From Ilex aquifolium (taxonomy: Eukaryota; Streptophyta; Magnoliopsida; Aquifoliales; Aquifoliaceae), in contig OX637409.1 in the NCBI GenBank assembly GCA_951799425.1, positions 16,967,460 through 17,031,459 on the forward strand: a stretch of DNA of 64,000 bases, read 5' to 3'. Shown here piece by piece: positions 1 through 12,000 of this stretch; the stretch's first letter is position 1; every line of letters begins with the position of its first letter. The notes beneath the pieces are model-generated. The model searched no databases. It had not been told where the DNA came from and worked only from the letters and a program-made list of their open reading frames with translations. The position numbers and the translations under genes were made by a program.

Positions 1-227
1 TGAAATGTTTGACTAAGATCTTGGGCATCGATTCCTTGTGCTCAAGGAGGTTATATGGGATATTAATGACTATGATTTGATGTGTAAAGGCTACACGTGT
101 GGGTTGAGATCCCGGTTAAAGGGATACTATTGACGTGACGTCGGGTTGTGTGACGATCATGGGTACTTCCACGGGTTGATGGGTGATCAACGGTTAATAA
201 ATGACCTCCGATTTTAGGGGCGTCACA
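1..227 (+). repeat. 3' end of a Tekay-like LTR
   Basis: The last ~70 bases resemble the end of the Tekay LTRs at 37610-37672 and 44940-45006. They share a 'cgggttgatggg' block, then 'atcaacgg', then a GATTTT...GG block ending in GTCACA. This suggests the 3' border of a related but diverged chromovirus LTR, whose body lies upstream of the window. The bases that follow belong to a MULE transposase remnant, so the LTR (solo, or the 3' LTR of a full element) probably truncated that gene on its left side. The first ~150 bases have no clear counterpart here. Confidence 0.55.
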
Positions 228-697
228 CTAAGTATCATTTCGAACATCGAGATAAGGTTGCAAAATGAAAAGAAAATGGGTTGGAATTCCCTAAGGATGT
301 GTGGAACGAGTACAACATGCTAGCAAATGAGTCGTATCCACGAAGTGACACCATTTCATAGGGAGAGTGGTCTTACTGAAGTGGTGACTGGAGGTGGTCA
401 GAAACAAGTTGTTTGTCTTGAAGATTGGTTGTGCACATGCGAAAAATGGGCAATTTATAGAATTTCTTACTCTCATGTATTGATTGTATGCTCTCATTTT
501 CAATCTTACATAGATCCCTATATACAACATCAACAATAAAGAGAAAATTTGGGCACCCCAAATGTATCCTATAGAGCATGAACATTATTGGGATGATCCT
601 CCATGTCCCAAGTCAGTCCCTGATCGCAACCAACGTCGAGACTTGGTTGGTCGTCCATAGACCCTGCGCATACGGAATGAGATGGACTTCTCATTTT
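228..697 (+). pseudogene. MULE transposase fragment, SWIM zinc-finger end
   Basis: C-terminal part of a Mutator-like (MuDR) transposase, which in intact elements cuts and joins element ends. From about 327 the translation runs through TEVVTGGGQKQVV into a SWIM finger: Cys at 432-434, Cys at 438-440 and His at 474-476. The third ligand, normally Cys, reads Tyr (TAC 468-470). After a stop at 537-539 the frame shifts, and a downstream segment contains PIEHEHYWDDPPCPKS, one TAG near 658, and LRIRNEMDF, typical of MULE transposases just before their zinc knuckle. The gene stops at 697 where Athila begins and resumes at 15257. Its catalytic N-terminal part is absent, cut off by the LTR at 1-227. 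Confidence 0.8.
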
Positions 698-1117
698 TAA
701 TTAGAGCACAATATTTAATATTTTTAATTCCTTTATATTTAGTTTTATGAAATATTTTCTGTTTAAGTGAGTTGATTAATATATTTATTGAATTAAGGAA
801 GCATTGAAGGTAAAAGAATAGATATGGAGTATATTGTGCAATTTCCAGCTTTTAGATAGTTTCAATCTATGAAGCTTCAATTGAGGATTGGATGGCGTTA
901 GAGTTTTAGAATGAGAAAGTGTTCTTCATGAAGTTTTTAGAGGACGTCTTAAGCTTTTCAGAAAGGTATGGTTTGCAAATATCCGAGTTCGTTTGGGCCT
1001 CTAAACATTGTTTCAAAGTCAGACCTGGAAAGCTGATCTGAATCCTGATTGGAGTTGGATTTCTGTCCGAACCAGTAAACTTCAGTGGGTCATAACTTGA
1101 GTTTCCGAAGTCTAAAT

Positions 1118-1484
1118 TGTTGGGTTTTTTGGAGTCTAGTTGTGTTATTTGACCCGAATGATGCCCCGACCCGAAATAATGTTGCGTGAATTTTTAATGA
1201 AATTTTTTTTGAGGCTTAGTCCATGGAGCGGAGGCTTGGGTCCGTTTTGTAGCCTTGTGCGCTGGAATCATTATTTTCTAGTGATTAGGGTTCTTGTTTG
1301 ATGGACAGCTGGCCGCTCTGTACTCCTTCTTGAATATAGTGAAATCCCTGCAGTTTCGTGGATGTAGGCAAATTACCGAACCATGTAAATATTGTCTTGT
1401 GCGTGTGATTGTTTTTCTTAGGCGTGTGTTCTCTCTATTTTTTGTTTCTCATAGGTTTGGGAATTTTGTAAAAAATTTCCTTCA
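1118..1484 (+). repeat. Copia-1 5' LTR
   Basis: 367 bp, beginning TGTTGGG and ending TTCA immediately before 'ac' and the primer site. It matches 5474-5790 except for a 12-base indel near 1159 (an extra GAATGATGCCCC-like block) and scattered, mostly transition, differences. Confidence 0.85.
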
Positions 1485-1522
1485 ACTGGTATTAGAGTCT
1501 GGTTTAGGTTTGAGTGGGAGCA

Positions 1523-4500
1523 ATGGCAGAGGATGCAGAAAAGGCGTCTGGAATAGAAAAGTTTGATAGCACAGACTTTGGATTCTAGAGGATGTAAATC
1601 GAGGATTATCTTTATGGGAAGAAGTTGCATCTGCCGCTTCTAGGGGAAAAACCTTCGACTATGAAGGATGAGGAATGGACTCTTCTTGACAGACAAGTAC
1701 TGGGAGTTATCAGGTTAACTCTGTCTAGGTCTGTTGCGCACAATTTTGTAAAGGAGAAGACTACAACAGATCTGATGATGGTTTTGTCTGGTATGTATAA
1801 AAAACCGTTAGCAAACAACAAGGTGCATCTGATGAAGAAATTGTTCAATTTGAAGATGGCAGAGAACGCATCAGTAGCACAACATCTGAACGAGTTTAAC
1901 ACTATCACAAATCAATTGTCGTCTGTAGAAATTGATTTTGATGACGAGATTTGTGCACTGATCGTTTTAGCCTCCTTGCCAAACAGTTGGGAGGCAAGGA
2001 GGATGGCAGTAAGCAATTCTACAAGAAAAGAAAAATTGAGGAGATTTGTAGAAAAGATGCAGGTGAAACCTCAGGATCTGGTTTTGCCCTAAACCTTGAG
2101 ACAAGAGGTAGAGGTAATGATAGAAATTCAAATCGGGGCAGATCAAAATCCAGAAATTCTAATCGGAACAAAAGTAAATCTAGATCAGACCAACAAGCAA
2201 AATGATGGAATTATGGGAAAACGGGTCACTTTAAGAGGCAATGCAAAATTCTTAAGAAGAAGAATGAAGATGATTCTGCTAATGTTGTAACGGAAGAGGT
2301 ACAAGATGCATTACTTTTTGCAGTAGACAGTCCACTTGATGATTGGGTTTTGGACTCAGGAGCTTCGTTTCATACTACTCCACACCAAGAAATCATGCAG
2401 AACTATGTTGCAGGTGATTTTGGTAAGCTGTATTTAGCTGATGGTACAACCTTTTATGTTATGGGTATGGGAAACATCCGAATATTGTTGCCCAATGGGT
2501 CTGCTTGGTTACTGAAGAAGGTTCGAAATATTCCTGACCTGAGGAGGAAGCTGATTTCTGTTGGACAACTTGATGATGAAGGGCATGCTATACTGTTTGT
2601 TGGTGGTACTTGGAAGATCACAAATGGAGCCAGAGTATTGGCTCATGGAAAGAAGACTGGTACTCTATATATGATCTCAAGTTCAAGAAACACAATTGCA
2701 GTCGCTGAAGCAAGTACTAATACAAGCTTATGGCACCGCAGACTTAGTCACATGAGTGAGAAAGGGATGAAGATGTTAATGTCAAAGGGGAAACTACCAG
2801 AATTGAAGTCTGTTGATTTTGACATGTGTGAAAGCTGCATCTTAGGAAAGTAGAAAAATGTGAGCTTCTTAAAAACTGGTAGGACACCAAAGGCTGAAAA
2901 ATTGGAGTTAGTACACACGAATTTGTGGGGGCCTTCTCCGGTTGCATCCCTTGGGGGTTCAAGGTATTACATCACTTTCATTGATGACTCAAGCATAAAG
3001 GTATGGGTTTATTTTCTGAAAAATAAATCTGATGTTTTTGAGACTTTTAAGAAATGGAAGGCTATGGTTGAGACATAAATAGATTTGAAAGTAAAATGTT
3101 TGAGGTCAGACAATGGAGGAGAGTACATAGATGGAGGGTTCAGTGAATATTGTGCTACACATGGAATCATGATGGAGAAGACCATTCCTGGGACACCACA
3201 GTAAAATGGTGTGGTTGAGTGCATGAATAGAACTCTCAATGAGCGTGCTAGGAGTATGAGGTTGCATGCTGGACTACCAAAGACTTTTTGGGCTGATGTT
3301 GTTAGTGCTGCAGCTTACCTGATCAACCGAGGACCTTCAGTTCCCATGGAATTCAGACTTCTTGAAGAGGTTTGGAGTGGTAAAGAAGCAAAACTTTCCC
3401 ATTTAAAAGTTTTTGGTTGTGTTTCTTATGTTCATAATGATTCTGATGCTCGTACTAAACTTGATGCAAAGTCTAGAATATGTTTTTTCATTGGCTATGG
3501 TGATGAGAAATTTGGTTATCAGTTTTGGGATGAACAAAACAGAAAAATCATCAGAAGTAGAAATGTGATATTTAACGAACAGGTTATGTACAAGGACATA
3601 TCAACTATAGTGTCAGATGTCATAGAGATAGATCAGAAGAAATCTGAGTTCGTCAACTTAGATGAATTGACTGAAAGTACTGTCCAGAAAGGGGGTGAAG
3701 AAGATAGGGAGAATGTAGAATCACAGGTAAATCAAAGTACACCTGTAGCTGAAGTCTTTAGATCTTCCAAGACCATTAGACCTCCACATTTTTATTCAGC
3801 CACTTTAAATTACTTCCTGTTGACTGATGGTGGTGAGCCAGAGTGTTATGATGAAGCCTTGCAGGATGAAAATTCAAGCAAGTGAGAGTTAGTCATGAAG
3901 GATGAAATGGATTCCTTGTTGGGGAATCAGACATGGGAACTGACTGAATTGCCAGTAGGAAAGAAGGCTTTTCACAACAAGTGGGTATACATAATTAAGA
4001 ATAAGCATGATGGTAGCAAGCGGTATAAAGCCAGATTATTTGTCAAAGGGTTTCAGCAGAAGAAGGGCATTGATTTCTTAGAAATATTTTCTCCAGTTGT
4101 GAAGATGTCAAATATTAGACTGGTATTGGGAATGGTGGCTGCAGAAAACCAACATCTTGAGCAGTTAGATGTGAAGACGACATTCCTTCATGATGACTTG
4201 GAGGAAGATATTTACATGATTCAGCCAGAAGGATTCATTGTTCAGGGACAAGAGAATCTAGTCTACAAACTGAGAAAGAGCTTATATGGCCTAAACAAGC
4301 TCCAAGACAGTGGTACAAGAAATTTGACAGTTTTATGCATAGAACTGGGTTCAAGAGATGTGAAGCTGATCATTGTTGCTATGTTAAGTTCTTTGGCAAT
4401 TCTTACATCATTTTACTATTATTTGTGGATGATATGCTCATTGCAGGGTCTAGCATTGAGGAAATTAATAATATAAAGAAGCAATTGTCAAAATAGTTTT

Positions 4501-5396
4501 CAATGAAGGATTTGGGAGCTACAAAGAAAATCCTTGGTATGAGAATCATTAGAGACAAAGCTAATGGTACATTGAAGCTTTCACAGTCAGAGTATGTGAA
4601 GAAAATTCTCAGCAGGTTCAACATGAATGAAGCTAAACCAGTGAGTACACCTTTGGGTAGTCATTTTAAACTAAGCAAAGAACAGTCACCGAAGACAGAA
4701 GAAGAAATGGACCACATGAGCAAGGTTCCCTATGCCTCAGCTATTGCCAGCTTGATGTATGCTATGGTGTGTACAAGACTAGACATTGCACATGCAGTGA
4801 CAGTTGTGAGCAGATTCATGAGTAGGCCAGGAAAGAAGCATTGGGAGGCAGTCAAGTGGATTTTGAGACATCTGAGGGGTTCATTAGATACATGTCTTTG
4901 ATTCAGAGGTGCAAGTTTGAAACTACATGGTTATGTAGATGCTGATTTTGCTGGTGATATTGATGGTAGAAAGAGTACTACTGGGTTTGTATTTACTCTG
5001 GGTGGTACAACTATATCTTGGGTTTCAAATCTACAAACGATTGTTACTTTGTCTACTACAGAAGCTGAGTATGTTGCAGCAACTGAAGCTGGAAAGGAGA
5101 TGATTTGGCTACATGGCTTCTTAGATGAATTGGGTAAGAAGTGGGAGATGGGCGTTCTACACAGTGACAGTCAGAGTGCAATTTTTCTTGCTAAAAAATC
5201 GGCTTTTCATTCAAAGTCGAAGCATATACAGATAAAATACCACTTTATTCGTTACCTTGTTAAAGATAAGCGGGTAATACTTGAGAAGATTTGTGGATCT
5301 AAGAGCCCGGCAGACATGTTGACTAAGGGTGTCACTATTGAGAAGCTGAAGTTGTGTGCAGCTTTAGTTGGTCTTCTAGCTTGGACAGGAGGATGA
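1523..5396 (+). pseudogene. Copia-1 gag-pol pseudogene
   Basis: Gag begins at ATG 1523 (MAEDAEKASG...), has a stop at about 1585, and continues with the UBN2/gag domain to 2090. A basic region with a frame change follows. The protease motif DSGASFH lies at 2350-2373. The integrase zinc motif (LWHRRLSHMS...CESCILGK) lies at 2728-2850. The integrase core follows with stops at about 2851, 3076 and 3202. Reverse transcriptase starts at 3895 and shifts frame near 4300. A FVDDML active site is still readable around 4425, in another frame from the upstream RT. RNase H (4917-5396) is open and ends in the tether region ADMLTKG. At least five stops and several frameshifts make it non-functional. Confidence 0.9.
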
Positions 5397-5473
5397 GTTG
5401 TAGGGATGAGGGACTATTTTTTGGAGGATTGCAGTTGATGTTGGTGATTGAACTAGTCTCCAAGTAAGAGAAT

Positions 5474-5790
5474 TGTTGGGTTTTTTGGAGTCTAGTTGTG
5501 TTATTTGACCCGACCCGAAAAAATGTTGCGTGAATTTTTAATGGGAAATTTTCTAAGGCTTAGTCCATGGAACAAAGGCTTGGGCTTGTTTTGTAGCCCT
5601 GTGTACTGGAATAATTATTTTCTGGTGATTAGGGTTCCTGTTTGATGGACAGCTGGCCGCTCTGTACTCCTTCTTGAATATAGTGAAATCCCTGCAGCTT
5701 CGTGGACGTAGGCAAATTGCCGAACTATGTAAAATATTGCCTTGTGCGTATTATTGTTTTTCTTAGGCGTGTGTTCTCTCTATGTTTTTT
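5474..5790 (+). repeat. Copia-1 3' LTR, 3'-truncated
   Basis: Starts TGTTGGGTTTTTTGG like the 5' copy and can be followed to 'gtgttctctctatg'. It then ends in a T-run (5785-5795) that runs directly into Athila LTR sequence. The final ~45 bases of the 5' LTR are absent. Confidence 0.85.
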
Positions 5791-6902
5791 TTTTTACACA
5801 TCCAAGGCTACAACTTTCATCTAAGAGCCCAAATCAAGATTCAGTCGTTATCTGATAGAAAAACAGCTCACAAGTTCCAGCACGATTTCTGTGATTTCTG
5901 TCAATCTGTTTTGATAAGGAATACCTATAATGTAGGGATTTGAGTTGTACACGTTTTGGGAAGTTTCATATGTTTTCTATATTTATTTAAGGTTTCCTGA
6001 AGAAAAGGGAGAGGGAGGAGACATAAAGGAATTATTAGGGTTTTCTTATTCAAGTATGTCAGGCTAGATTTTCCAATTCAGTTAAAGGGGATTTCGAACC
6101 TTCATTGCAGTTTGATGGTTGAATCAAATCAGTAACATTATTTCTCCCTTTTTCTTATGAAATCTATTCATGATAATATGTTTTAATTGTTTTATTGATA
6201 TTTGGTTTGATTGATTTAATCAAGGCCTATTAAATTGATCAGATTATTATCGATTGCTAGATACAGGAAGTATATTACGTAATTGATATTGTTCCTAATC
6301 AATTGTAGCAAATAGTGATAGATGATTGTGGACAAGAGTTTTTTTATTGCTATGATTTTCATGATTTAAGTTAAGTAGTCCGAACTTGTGTGATTGTTGC
6401 TTAGAATAATCTAATTTCCTTGATATTAGTGCTGCCATTATATTAAATTTAGAGAACTTGTTTTAAATTGTCTAATGGTTAGAATCTAATGAAGAGCTTG
6501 TTTCATTAGTGAGGAATTAAGGGGAATTTTGGGTAGTAGAGCTTGATGTTACCTAGGATTATTAGATTCATTGAAGGGTAGAATAATGTTATAGTTGATT
6601 GATTGTTCCATTAACTGCGAGGGTAAGATTGAACCGAAGAACTGAAGTTTTAATACATTGATTTATGTTATTAATTTAGTTTTTAATCATAATTAGTTTG
6701 ATCAGAATTCCAACCCCCCCAATTTATTGTTTTGTTATTAATTGACTTTCAGTTTAGAATTGGTCAGAATAAATAAAAAATAAATTGTGAACACTCTCTG
6801 TGGGTTCGACCCTTACTCATCTAGCTACTGTATTTGTTTTCTTTTATTGTGTTAAGAAGTAAGGTCAAATTTTTTGCGTGTTAACGACGCGCTTCCAAAA
6901 TT

Positions 6903-6920
6903 TGGCGCCGTTGCCGGGGA
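6903..6920 (+). other. Athila primer-binding site (tRNA-Asp type)
   Basis: TGGCGCCGTTGCCGGGGA, complementary to the 3' end of plant tRNA-Asp, lies seven bases after the 5' LTR end. This is where minus-strand synthesis is primed in Athila-type elements. Confidence 0.85.
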
Positions 6921-7297
6921 GTGTTTTCTGTCATTTTTTTTTATTTTGGATGTTTTCTTATTTTTAATTCGTTGCTTTTAGGTCAATTTGTGTTTTAATT
7001 TATGTTTGTCAAATTTTGATTTTTTTTTTTGGGTTTTTGGTGGATTTTTCGAGGTGGTACTGTTCATTTGGAAATTTCCAATTGAATTAGGTGATGAGCG
7101 AGTACTTGTTTCGAAGGAAACGACAATCTGCACAAGACTAGTCAACTCGTCTAAGATTCACTAGCCCCACCCTCTCGAGGCCAAATTCCATCGTTTACTA
7201 GGATTTTGGGCTACTTTTGTTTTTTTGGTTATTTATTTTTGATTTTTTCTGATTTATTTTTGCTTATTTTTATTTATTTTTTGTTTCTTTTTGGTTA

Positions 7298-8792
7298 ATG
7301 ACTCAATCTTCTCAATCCGATGAATTAAGATTTGATCCAGAGATTGAGAAAATCGCACGAAAGTTGAGAAAAGAGACTCGACAGGCTCGAATTACAACTA
7401 CAAATTTTGAAAAAGCTATTGTTGCATCACCTGGCCTAAACATAGCACTTGAATTACTTTCTAACAGTTCATACAGTGATTCAGAAGAGGAAGATATGAC
7501 TGCTCCTAATAACAATAGGGCTGCTAGGACTTTGAAGGAGTTGGCTGCTCCTAATCTAAATCAACAACCATTGTGTATTGAGTATCCTGATTTAGCTGCT
7601 GCTTTTGAATTGAAATCAGGACTAATACATCTTTTGCCTACCTTTCTTGGTCTTACAGGTGAAGATCCATACAAACATATGGAGGAATTCCATGTGGTAT
7701 GTTCTAGCATAAAGCCTCAAGGAATAACAGAGGAGCAGATAAAGCTTAAGACTTTTCCATTCTCATTGGCAGACTTGGCAAAGGATTGGTTATATTACCT
7801 TCCTTCAGGATCGATCCAGACATGGAATGAGATGAAGAGAATATTTTGGAAAAATATTTTCCAGCTTCTAGGGCTGCTAATATAAGGAAAGAAATATGTA
7901 GCATCAAACAATATAATGGAGAATCTCTTTTCGAGTATTGGGAGAGGTTCAAGAAGTTATGTTCAAGCTGTCCACCACACCAAATTGATGATCATCATTT
8001 AATTCAATATTTTTATGAGGGGCTATTGCCAATGGATAGAAGTATGATAGATGCTGCTAATGGAGGAACACTGGTTGATAAGACCCCAGATGCTGCTAGG
8101 AATTTGATTTCAAACATGGCAGCCAACTCACAGCAGTATGGAACCAGAATGGAGCATCCACATAAAACGGTGAATGAGTTAAGTACTTCTAACATTGAAC
8201 ATCAAATTTCTGATTTAACTGCTATGGTTCGTCAAATGAATGTAGGGAACATGCAAGCAGCAAAAGTGTGTGGAATTTGTTCGTTGTCAGTACATAATAC
8301 AGATGCGTGTCCAACATTGCAAGAAGATGAAACTATTTAGCAAGCTAATTCAGTGGGAAATTTCCCAGGACAATCCCAACGCCGATATGATCCCTACTCT
8401 AATACTTACAATCCAGGATGGAGAGATCATCCCAATTTGAGCTATGGAGGAAATAGGCAGCCAATGCAGAATGCTTTTACAAATAAGCATCCCGGTTTTC
8501 AACAGGTTCAACAACAGTATCTCTTGAGGATATGTTTAAAAATTTCATGATCCATACGTAGCAATTCCAACAAGAGACAAAGACTTCCACATATAATCTG
8601 GAGAATTAGGTAAGTCAGCTTGCTACCACAGTTGGTCGATTGGATTCTCAAGGCTCAGGTAAGTTATCTTGTCAAACTATTATTAATCCAAGAGAGAATG
8701 CAAGTGCTATATCATTGAGAAGTGGCAAACAATTGGAAGTACCAAAATCCACCGCTGCAGTTGTTGAGGAGGAGACTAAGAAGGAGGCATAA
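7298..8792 (+). pseudogene. Athila gag pseudogene
   Basis: Starts at ATG 7298 (MTQSSQSDELRFD). The retrotransposon gag (capsid) domain runs from about residue 100 (GLIHLLPTFLGLTGEDPYKH) to the tail. A frameshift near 7850 moves the capsid into a second frame (7846-8340) that keeps EYWERFKKLCSSCP. A TAG stop lies at 8338. A further segment (YDPYSNTYNPGWRDHPN) is typical of Athila gag C-termini. The short cysteine motif CGICSLSVHNTDACP at about 8270-8315 is the probable nucleic-acid-binding knuckle. Coding signs fade after about 8790. Confidence 0.8.
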
Positions 8793-9029
8793 ATATCTAA
8801 GGTAATTCCTAATCCTTCTATTCAAGTTAAGACTAACCCCCTACCTTTTCCATACAGATGTGAAAGGTCTAAGAAGGAGGAGCAAGATAAAGAAATTTTA
8901 GAGACATTCCGCAAGGTAGAGGTAAATATTCCTTTACTAGATGCAATTAAGAAAGTGCCAAGGTATGCGATGTTTTTGAAAGAATTATGCACTAACAAGC
9001 AAAAATTAAGAGGTCATTAGAAGGTAAGT

Positions 9030-12000
9030 GTAGGGGATAATGTGTCAGCAGTTCTTCAAAGAAAGCTCACCCCTAAGTGTAAAGATCCAGGTATGTTCAC
9101 CATTCCATGTAGAATAGGTAATACTAGATTTGAAAGAGCCATGCTAGATTTAGGATCTTCTATTATGTCATGCCACGATTTGCTTATGCTTCTTTGAATC
9201 TAGGTTCTTTGAAAAATACTGGTGTTATTATACAGTTGGCTGATCGTACTAATGCTTACCCTGAAGGGGTGATTGATGATGTGTTAGTGCAGGTAATTAA
9301 TATTTCCTGCGGATTTTTACATTGTGGATATGGATGATGATACATCTCCTAATCCTGCACATATTTTATTAGGGAGACCATTCTTGAAAACAACTAGAAC
9401 AATGATTGATGTGCATAATGGTACCTTGACCATGGAATTTGATGGTGAAAAGATTCAATTCAACATTTATGAGGCCATGAGGTACCCTAGTGATATCAAT
9501 CATGTTTTTGCTGTTGATGTTATTAACCCTTTAGTGCAGGAAGTTTTTGAGCAAACAAGTAAGGAAAATTTGGAGGTTGCAATTACCAACAGTTTGGAAT
9601 TAGAGAAAGAAGAAGAAATTAAGCAGAATCAAGATCTGAAGGAGACTGTAGCTACATTACATTCTTTGCCTGTGATTTTAGATAAGTATGCGGTATCTTC
9701 CATTCAGTTACCTGTTACTCATAAGAAACTTTTACCTTCTGTTGTGTAGGCCCCTATTGTAGAACTGAAACCATTACCAGCTCACTTGAAGTATGCATAT
9801 TTAGGGGAGAATGATACACTGCCAGTAATTATTGCTAACAATTTGACTAAAGTACAGGAGGACAAACTGTTAATAGTTCTAAGGGAGCGTATAATGGTTT
9901 TTGGTTGGACAATTGCAGATATCAAAAGGATCAGCCCTGTTGTGTGTACGCACCGCATTCTGTTAGAAGAAGAAGCTAAACCAACTAGGGAAGCTCAGCG
10001 CAGATTGAATACACCAATGATGGAGGTAGTGAAAAAGGAGGTTTTGAAGTTACTTGATGCATGTATCATTTACCCAATTTCAAATAGTCAATGGGTAAGT
10101 CCAGTGCAGGTTGTTCCAAATAAATCTGGTGTTTACAGTAATTCAGAATGATAATAATGAGTTGGTACCCACACGTGTGCAAATAGGTTGGAGAGTTTGT
10201 ACTGACTACAGGAAGTTGAATTCTATAACCCGAAAAGATCATTTTCCTCTTCCTTTTATTGATCAGATGTTAGAGAGATTAGCTGGCCATACTTATTATT
10301 GTTTTCTGGATGGTTTTTCAGGTTATAACCAGATTGTGATTGCACTAGAAGATCAGAAAAAGACAACCTTCACCTGTCCATTTGGTACATTTGTTTACCG
10401 TAGAATGTCATTTGGACTTTGTAATGCACCAGGGACTTTTCAGCGATGCATGGTAAGTATATTTTCTGATCTTCTAGAGAGTTGCATTGAGGTGTTTATG
10501 AATAATTTCACAATATATGGTGATTCATTGGATGCATGCTTAGATAATTTGACTCATGTGTTTGATCGATGTTTAAAAACTAATCTTGTTCTTAACTGGG
10601 AGAAGTGTCATTTCATGGTAGAGCAAGGTATAGTTCTTGGGCATGTTGTTTCAGCTAAAGGAATAGAGGTAGATAAGTCAAAGTTATATATTATTTTTGC
10701 TTTACCTTACCCTGCAAATGTACGGGAGATTCGTTCTTTTCTTGGTCATGTAGGTTTTTATCATAGATTTATCAAGGATTTTTCAAAGATAGCATTGCCT
10801 TTGTGTAAGTTGTTGCAAAAAGATGTACAGTTTCAATTCGATGAGGAGTGTAAGGATGCATTTGAAAAATTGAAGAAGTTATTAACTTCAGCACCAGTGA
10901 TACAACCACCAAATTAGGAGTTGCCATTTGAGATTATGTGTGATGCAAACAATTATGTAGTAGGAACTGTGTTAGGACAAAGAGTTGGCAGACCTGTTCA
11001 TGCCATTTATTATGCCTCAATGACTTTAAATGTAGCTCAGATTAATTACACTATGATTGGAAAATAACTTTTATCTATTGTTTTTGCTTTAGAAAAATTT
11101 CGGTCTTATTTGCTTGGTACTAAAGTTGTGGTTTATTCTGATCATGCTGTTCTCAGGTATTTGCTTTCAAAGAAGGAATCTAAGCCTCAGATTATTAGGT
11201 GGATTTTGCTATTATAGGAATTTAACTTGTAGATTAAAGATAAGAAAGAAGCAGAAAACGTGGTAGAAGATCATTTGAGCAGGTTGATACATGATGAAGA
11301 TGAGCTGCCATTGCAAGAATCTTTTCCAGATGAGCAATTATTTTCTATTGATAAGACATCACCCTGGTATGCGCATATTGCAAATTATTTAGTGGGTAGA
11401 CATATGCCTGATAATCTTCCTAAATCTCAAAAAAGATAAGCTTAAAAGTGATGCTAAATATTATGTGTGGGATGACCCATACTTATGAAAATTTTGTGCT
11501 GATCAGGTAATAAGAAAGTGTGTGCCTGAAAATGGATTTTTATCTATTTTAACCTTCTGTCATTCTTATGCTTGTGGAGGTCATTTTGGACCTAAAAGAA
11601 CTGCTCGTAGGGTTTTAGAATGTGGTTTTTATTGGCCAACTCTATTTAAGGACTCTTATCTGTTTTGTAAATCATGTAAAAATTGTCAAAGGACCGGTAA
11701 TATATCGCTCAGAAATCAAATGCCACATCCTATTTTGATTGTTGAGATTTTTTATGTTTGGGGTATTGATTTTATGGGATTGTTTCCTTCATCTTTTGGT
11801 AATATTTACATACTTTTGGTTGTTGATTATGTTTTTAAGTGGGTGGAAGCTGAAGCCACCAGGATTAACAGTTCTAAAGTTGTTGCCGATTTTGTGAAAT
11901 CTAATATATTTGTTAGGTTTGGAACTCCAAGGGCCATTATTAGTGATAGAGGAACACATTTTTGCAATAGGATGTTGGAGGAAATGTTTAGGAAATACAA

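Larger units (their letters stand above)
1118..5790 (+). mobile_element. Copia-1: decayed Ty1/Copia element inside Athila LTR
   Basis: Its 5' LTR (1118-1484) starts TGTTGGGTTT and ends CCTTCA. It is followed by a primer site TGGTATTAGAGTC, a mutated version of the initiator-Met site TGGTATCAGAGC. The 3' LTR runs from 5474 to about 5790 and has lost its last ~45 bases. Between them lies a gag-protease-integrase-RT-RNase H region in the Copia order, broken by stops and frameshifts. Because only one Athila LTR carries it, it inserted after Athila did. By hand its two LTRs differ at about 7% of sites. Confidence 0.9.
698..6896 (+). repeat. Athila 5' LTR, split by Copia-1
   Basis: Two pieces, 698-1117 and about 5796-6896, align to the 3' LTR at 13711-15256. 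The Copia-1 insertion lies between them. Relative to the 3' LTR, about 28 bases ('caggtgattcaaaag...' around 14133-14160) are missing at the right junction, so a deletion removed both LTR sequence and the end of the Copia element. The LTR ends ...CTTCCA at 6896, seven bases before the primer-binding site. Confidence 0.85.

Noticed and set aside
6903..6920. tRNA-like similarity at primer sites (also 17355, 37676, 61020)
   Set aside because: Only the 12-18 bases complementary to a tRNA 3' end are present; these are primer-binding sites, not tRNA genes.
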